A stretch of 9,890 nt of DNA from Kiritimatiellia bacterium (lineage in GTDB: Bacteria > Verrucomicrobiota > Kiritimatiellia > RFP12 > DVOR01): positions 1-9,890 of the forward strand of contig CAAGNN010000126.1 of assembly GCA_900771325.1 (NCBI GenBank), read 5' to 3'. This document shows, in pieces, positions 6,896 through 9,890 of the stretch (the first letter of the stretch is position 1; each line of letters opens with the position of its first letter). Under the pieces are notes generated by a model that had not been told where the DNA came from, did not search any database, and saw only the letters and a program-made list of their open reading frames with translations. The position numbers and the translations under genes are program-made.

Positions 6896-7001
6896 CACGC
6901 AAGCGAAGCGAGCACCTCGCGGCCCAAAGGGCCTCCTCGCGCGCCGCTAGGCGCACCTCACGGCGGTGCAACCGCCACCTCACGCAAGCGTAGCGCGCGC
7001 C
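6896..7001. repeat. Array of varied short hairpins with a conserved linker
   Basis: Between convergent recQ and the fucosidase gene, 106 bp are built from 20-22-bp modules. Linkers of form (A/T)CCTC(A/G)C start at 6914, 6934, 6955 and 6977. Three are followed by perfect but unrelated hairpins: GGCCC-AAA-GGGCC (6921-6933), GCGCC-GCTA-GGCGC (6941-6954) and GGCGGT-GCA-ACCGCC (6962-6976). The array is bounded by 18-bp direct repeats, 6896-6913 and 6981-6998, identical at 16 of 18 bases (CACGCAAGCG core). On the fucosidase-sense strand the linkers read GAGGTG or GAGGAG, like Shine-Dalgarno sequences. No T-runs follow the stems, so it is not a standard terminator, though it could slow or end transcription from both sides or protect 3' ends. 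Confidence 0.8.
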
Positions 7002-8483
7002 TTACCGCATCGTGGCGCGATGGACGGAGAAGGAGCGAATGTGGGGTTTGGCGCGGGCTTCGTCGATGACGATACGGACGGCCTTGGCGGTGACGGGTTG
7101 GGGGAGACGGAGGATACGCTTGTGGCCGATGGTGGTGGAGGAGGCGATGGTCTCCCAATCCTGCTTGCCGTGGAGGATGGCCTCAACGTGGAAACGCTCG
7201 ACCAGTTGGCCCTGGGTAATATCCTCCTGCACCATCACCGTGTCAAAGGCGATCGGCTGAGCGGGTTTGGCCTCCAGTTGGCCGGGGCGGACACGGCCGA
7301 GGAGGTTGCGGCCAAAGGTGGCGCGCACGGCCCGACCGAAGGCGCGCAAGTGCTCGACATCCGTAGCGTGAACCTTGCCGTTGGGCATCGGGGGGATATT
7401 GAGCAACAGGACGGCGTTGCGGCCGACGGAGCGGTCGTAGAGGCTCATCAGCTGCTCGGGGGTCTTGACCTGGCCATCCTGCTCGGGGTGGTAGAACCAG
7501 CCCGGGCGGATGGAGACGTCGCACTCGGCCGGATACCAGACCCAGTGGTCGGCGGCGAGCACCTCCTTGAGCGAACCGAGGGTCTTGGACTGCGCGTCGA
7601 TGACCGGCTTGGTCATCGCGGCCTGCTGTTCGGCCATCTTGGTGACGTCGGCCCCCTCGAAGTGATAGCTCTCGAAGTTCTCGCGCACGGCATCGTTATC
7701 CATCGCGGCGGCGGGCACCACGCTCCACTCGCTCTCGCGCGCCAGGCCCGACTCGTTGCCCACCCAGCGCACATCCGGCCCCGAGACGGCGATGACGCAC
7801 TTGGGGTTGCGCTTGCGGATGGTGGCGTAGAAGCGATTCCAGTCGTACTCCTGACGCTTGCCGTTGGGGCCCTCGCCGCAGGCGCCGTCGAACCAAATCT
7901 CGTCGATGGGGCCATAGTTGTCGAAGAGTTCGTTGAGCTGCCCCACGAAGAAGTCGTTGTAGGCCGGCGTGCCGTAGCTCGGCTCGTGGCGGTCCCAAGG
8001 CGAGAGGTACATCCCCACGCGCATCCCCTCGGCCTTACACGCCGCCACGAACTCGCGGCAGACATCCCCCCGCCCCCGCCGCCAGGGCGAGGCGGCCACC
8101 GTGTGCTTCGTGAGCTTGCTCGGCCACAGGCAGAAGCCGTCGTGATGCTTGGCCGTGAGGATAGCCAACTTGATCCCCGCCGCCTTCGCCGCACGAATCC
8201 ACTGCCGACAGTCGAGCGAGGTAGGGTTGAACTGCTTGGGATCCTCCTTGCCGTCACCCCACTCGCGGCCCGAGTAGGTATTCATCCCGAAGTGGAAGAA
8301 GGCCGTCAGTTCGAACTGCTGCCAGGCTACCTGCTGCGGTGTCGGCCGCACCGCGGCGATCTTGGCCAACTTCGCCTGCTCGGCCTCGGACAGCCCCTGC
8401 GGCAACGGCGCACTCCAGCCCCGAACCGCCAACATCACGCCCAGCGCAACCGCCAGGCACCAACGCGCTTGTATCCTATTCAT
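7002..8483 (-). CDS. Secreted GH29 alpha-L-fucosidase (subfamily B-like)
   Basis: This 493-residue enzyme should release alpha-linked L-fucose from glycans such as mucin, milk or plant oligosaccharides. Residues 1-25 form a signal peptide ending GWSA, so it is periplasmic or secreted. The GH29 barrel shows FFHFGMNTY (62-70), AKHHDGFCLWPSK (111-123) and EIWFDGACGEGPNG (195-208), whose Asp199 is the nucleophile. Glu244 in WVGNESG lies 45 residues later, the spacing of the proposed nucleophile and acid/base pair in GH29-B enzymes such as Blon_2336, so 1,3/1,4-linkage preference is likely. Residues from about 395 form a C-terminal beta-sandwich. The ATG at 8483 gives the whole signal peptide; the next Met (17) would remove most of it. 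No sulfatase, transporter or other glycosidase is next to it. Confidence 0.92.
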   Translation of the reverse strand: MNRIQARWCLAVALGVMLAVRGWSAPLPQGLSEAEQAKLAKIAAVRPTPQQVAWQQFELTAFFHFGMNTYSGREWGDGKEDPKQFNPTSLDCRQWIRAAKAAGIKLAILTAKHHDGFCLWPSKLTKHTVAASPWRRGRGDVCREFVAACKAEGMRVGMYLSPWDRHEPSYGTPAYNDFFVGQLNELFDNYGPIDEIWFDGACGEGPNGKRQEYDWNRFYATIRKRNPKCVIAVSGPDVRWVGNESGLARESEWSVVPAAAMDNDAVRENFESYHFEGADVTKMAEQQAAMTKPVIDAQSKTLGSLKEVLAADHWVWYPAECDVSIRPGWFYHPEQDGQVKTPEQLMSLYDRSVGRNAVLLLNIPPMPNGKVHATDVEHLRAFGRAVRATFGRNLLGRVRPGQLEAKPAQPIAFDTVMVQEDITQGQLVERFHVEAILHGKQDWETIASSTTIGHKRILRLPQPVTAKAVRIVIDEARAKPHIRSFSVHRATMR

Positions 8484-8490
8484 ACCCGCG

Positions 8491-8518
8491 ATTATACCAC
8501 ATCCCCCGCCCGTGCAAA
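8491..8518 (-). promoter_or_regulatory. Extended -10 promoter giving a probably leaderless fucosidase mRNA
   Basis: On the minus strand, TGG-TATAAT occupies 8499-8491, a perfect -10 with the extended TGn element. A weak -35-like TTTGCA is at 8518-8513, with a 16-bp spacer. Only seven bases (8490-8484) separate the -10 from the ATG at 8483, so the transcript should start at or next to the A of the start codon. No Shine-Dalgarno fits in that gap, which supports leaderless translation. Confidence 0.65.
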
Positions 8519-8520
8519 TC

Positions 8521-8529
8521 TGTTATACT
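8521..8529 (+). promoter_or_regulatory. Extended -10 promoter for rmuC
   Basis: TGT-TATACT at 8521-8529 is an extended -10 (five of six hexamer bases plus TGn). No good -35 is visible 17 bp upstream, which the extended element can make dispensable. Transcription would start near 8536, leaving a leader of about 34 nt to the ATG at 8570. It lies back to back with the fucosidase promoter; the TTATAC core recurs at 8492-8497 and 8523-8528, about three helical turns apart. Confidence 0.55.
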
Positions 8530-8569
8530 TACGCGCAGCGGTCCACGGCGGGCCGGAAAGCGAGGCAAG

Positions 8570-9784
8570 ATGCAAGTTTTAGCAGTGTTGTTGGCAGGTG
8601 CGATCGTGGTAGCGGCGGGGTTGACCCTCTGGGCGTGGCACCTGGCAAGGGCCTACCGAGCAGCGCAAATGGAAGCGCAGACCCAACGGCAACGCGCCGA
8701 GCGCGCGGAGATTACCCTCGCCGAGCGCGAACGTTTCGCCGCACAAACCCGCGCCGAGCAACAAGCAACCCTCCAGGCCTCAATCACCGCACTCCGCGAA
8801 CAGTTCACCACCCTCGCCACCCGCCAACTCGAAGCCTCGCGCGCCGGCCTGGCCGAAGACAACCGCACGCGCTTCAAGGCCCTCCTCGAGCCCCTCGGCA
8901 CGCAGCTCGAGGCCTTCCGCAAAGCTTTCGAGGCCAACCGCGATCAGCAGGTCGCCAACAAAGCCAGTTTCGACCAAGCCCTCGACAGCCTCCACCGCCA
9001 AACCCTCCAAATCAGCGCCGACGCCGAAGCCCTCACCAAGGCCCTCAAATCCGAGGCCAAGACGCAGGGCAACTGGGGCGAGCTCATCCTCGAAAACATC
9101 CTCTCCGCCGCCGGCCTCACCGAGGGTGTCGATTACCGTCTGCAAGCCCAAGAGCTCGACGAAACCGGCCAGAAACTCATCCCCGACGTGGAGATCCTTC
9201 TCCCCCACAACGAGGTGCTCCTCGTCGACTCCAAGGTCTCCATCACCGCCTACGCCAACTATGTGGCGGCCACCGATGACGACGCTCGCCGGCAAGCCGC
9301 CGCCGACCACCTCGCCTCCGTGCGCGCCCACGTCAAGGAACTTGCCGACAAAGACTACCCCGGCCGCATCCGCGCCGCCCAAAACTACATCCTGATGTTC
9401 ATCCCCAACGAAGGCAGCTACCTCCTCGCCCTCGACCTCGACCGCCAACTCCTCACCGACGCCTTCCGCCGCCGCGTCATCATCGTCAACCCCACCACCC
9501 TCCTCCTCTGCCTCCAAATCGCCACCCTCCTCCGCTCACGCGAAGCCCAGAGCGAAAAGGCCGAGAAGATCATCACCGCCGCCACCAAGCTCTACGAGAA
9601 GTTCGCCGCCTTCACCGACTCCTTCGCCACCCTCGGCGCGCAACTCGACAAGGCCCAAGATGCCTACACTAAAGCCAAAGGCCAACTCACCTCCGGCCGC
9701 GGCAACTTCCTCAAGCAACTCGAAGAACTCAAATCCCTCGGCGTCGTCACCCCCAAACACCTCCACGACGCCCTCCAACCCTAA
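8570..9784 (+). CDS. rmuC: RmuC-family DNA recombination protein
   Basis: This 404-residue protein belongs to the RmuC family, implicated in limiting DNA inversions at inverted repeats and predicted to be a nuclease. One N-terminal membrane helix (about 3-23) is followed by a long Ala/Glu/Arg-rich coiled coil (about 25-165). The conserved domain starts at QGNWGELILENIL (166-178) and carries the PD-(D/E)xK-like core: PD at 205-206, then DSK at 220-222. FIPNEGSY (277-284) and VNPTTLL (306-312) are typical family blocks, and a coiled-coil tail follows. The frame is open from 8339, but that stretch overlaps the divergent fucosidase gene and its promoter. ATG 8570 directly precedes the membrane helix and has GAGG at 8562-8565, with GGAAAG just upstream. 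It is transcribed divergently from the fucosidase gene, probably alone. Confidence 0.93.
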   Translation: MQVLAVLLAGAIVVAAGLTLWAWHLARAYRAAQMEAQTQRQRAERAEITLAERERFAAQTRAEQQATLQASITALREQFTTLATRQLEASRAGLAEDNRTRFKALLEPLGTQLEAFRKAFEANRDQQVANKASFDQALDSLHRQTLQISADAEALTKALKSEAKTQGNWGELILENILSAAGLTEGVDYRLQAQELDETGQKLIPDVEILLPHNEVLLVDSKVSITAYANYVAATDDDARRQAAADHLASVRAHVKELADKDYPGRIRAAQNYILMFIPNEGSYLLALDLDRQLLTDAFRRRVIIVNPTTLLLCLQIATLLRSREAQSEKAEKIITAATKLYEKFAAFTDSFATLGAQLDKAQDAYTKAKGQLTSGRGNFLKQLEELKSLGVVTPKHLHDALQP

Positions 9785-9854
9785 TCTCCTCCCCCGCCCC
9801 CCACGCCAAGCCCAAAACCTACCCGGGCCGGAGCTGGGGGGAAGGGCGCGTCGG

Positions 9855-9884
9855 CCGGGGTGGAGCGCACTGGCTCCCGAGATG
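9855..9884. repeat. Dispersed hairpin repeat, copy 2, near the window end
   Basis: CCGGGGTGGAGCGCAC (9855-9870) is identical to 219-234 and is followed by TG and then GCTCCCGAG, as in copy 1. Here the stem is GGAGC (9862-9866) with GCTCC (9873-9877), so the fold is kept although the loop bases differ. The element may run past the window end. The preceding 70 bp after rmuC hold C-rich then G-rich runs but no hairpin followed by T residues, so I cannot mark an rmuC terminator. Confidence 0.6.
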
Positions 9885-9890
9885 CAGGGC

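Noticed and set aside
6914..6976. Intrinsic terminators for recQ or the fucosidase gene
   Set aside because: The stems are only 5-6 bp and no T-run follows on either strand; termination here is possible but not shown.
8339..8569. N-terminal extension of RmuC
   Set aside because: It covers the fucosidase 5' end and both divergent promoters; the membrane helix begins just after ATG 8570.
6966..8582. 538-codon plus-strand open frame opposite the fucosidase gene
   Set aside because: It is the antisense of a well-supported GH29 gene, has biased Gly/Val/Leu/His/Arg composition and no family motifs; long antisense frames are expected at this GC content.

Overview
This is a GC-rich bacterial window with seven intact genes and one further ATPase/permease partner (eight coding regions in all), most likely from a diderm (Gram-negative-type) organism. 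The evidence for a diderm is a MacA-like membrane-fusion adaptor, two proteins with cleavable signal peptides and a MacB-type efflux permease. A secreted GH29 alpha-L-fucosidase points to a glycan-degrading, perhaps gut or other host-associated, lifestyle. A member of the Planctomycetota/Verrucomicrobiota/Lentisphaerota group would fit, but that is an inference from gene content and style, not something the sequence proves.

Layout: positions 1-100 are a 22-bp tandem repeat, followed by a non-coding, hairpin-rich stretch to about 350. A promoter (-10 at 354-359), with a palindrome over its -35 box, then opens a tightly packed plus-strand operon. In order it holds a MacA-like adaptor (400-1689), ABC ATPase (1702-2445), MacB-type permease without its own ATPase (2462-3829), cytidine deaminase (3845-4234), exported thioredoxin-like protein (4272-4772) and RecQ helicase (4769-6874, TTG start overlapping the previous stop). 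Gaps are 12, 16, 15 and 37 bp, then a 4-bp overlap. The first three genes form one tripartite-type exporter; no TolC-type outer-membrane gene is in view. The last three are nucleotide salvage, thiol redox and DNA repair, with no obvious shared substrate.

Positions 6896-7001 lie between convergent recQ and the minus-strand fucosidase gene (7002-8483). They hold a compact array of different short hairpins separated by a conserved CCTC(A/G)C linker and bounded by near-identical 18-bp repeats. The fucosidase and a divergent plus-strand rmuC gene (8570-9784) share an 86-bp intergenic region with two back-to-back extended -10 promoters. The fucosidase promoter sits so close to its ATG that the mRNA is probably leaderless. 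The window ends in a partial copy (9855-9884) of a hairpin repeat also present at 219-246.

The most striking large-scale signal is base composition. In each of the three transcription units the coding strand goes from strong G excess at the 5' end to strong C excess at the 3' end, and this resets at each promoter. I see no tRNA, rRNA, CRISPR array, transposase or phage gene. I do not see a clear new defence or biosynthetic system; the hairpin array and the transcription-unit-polar skew are the least explained features.
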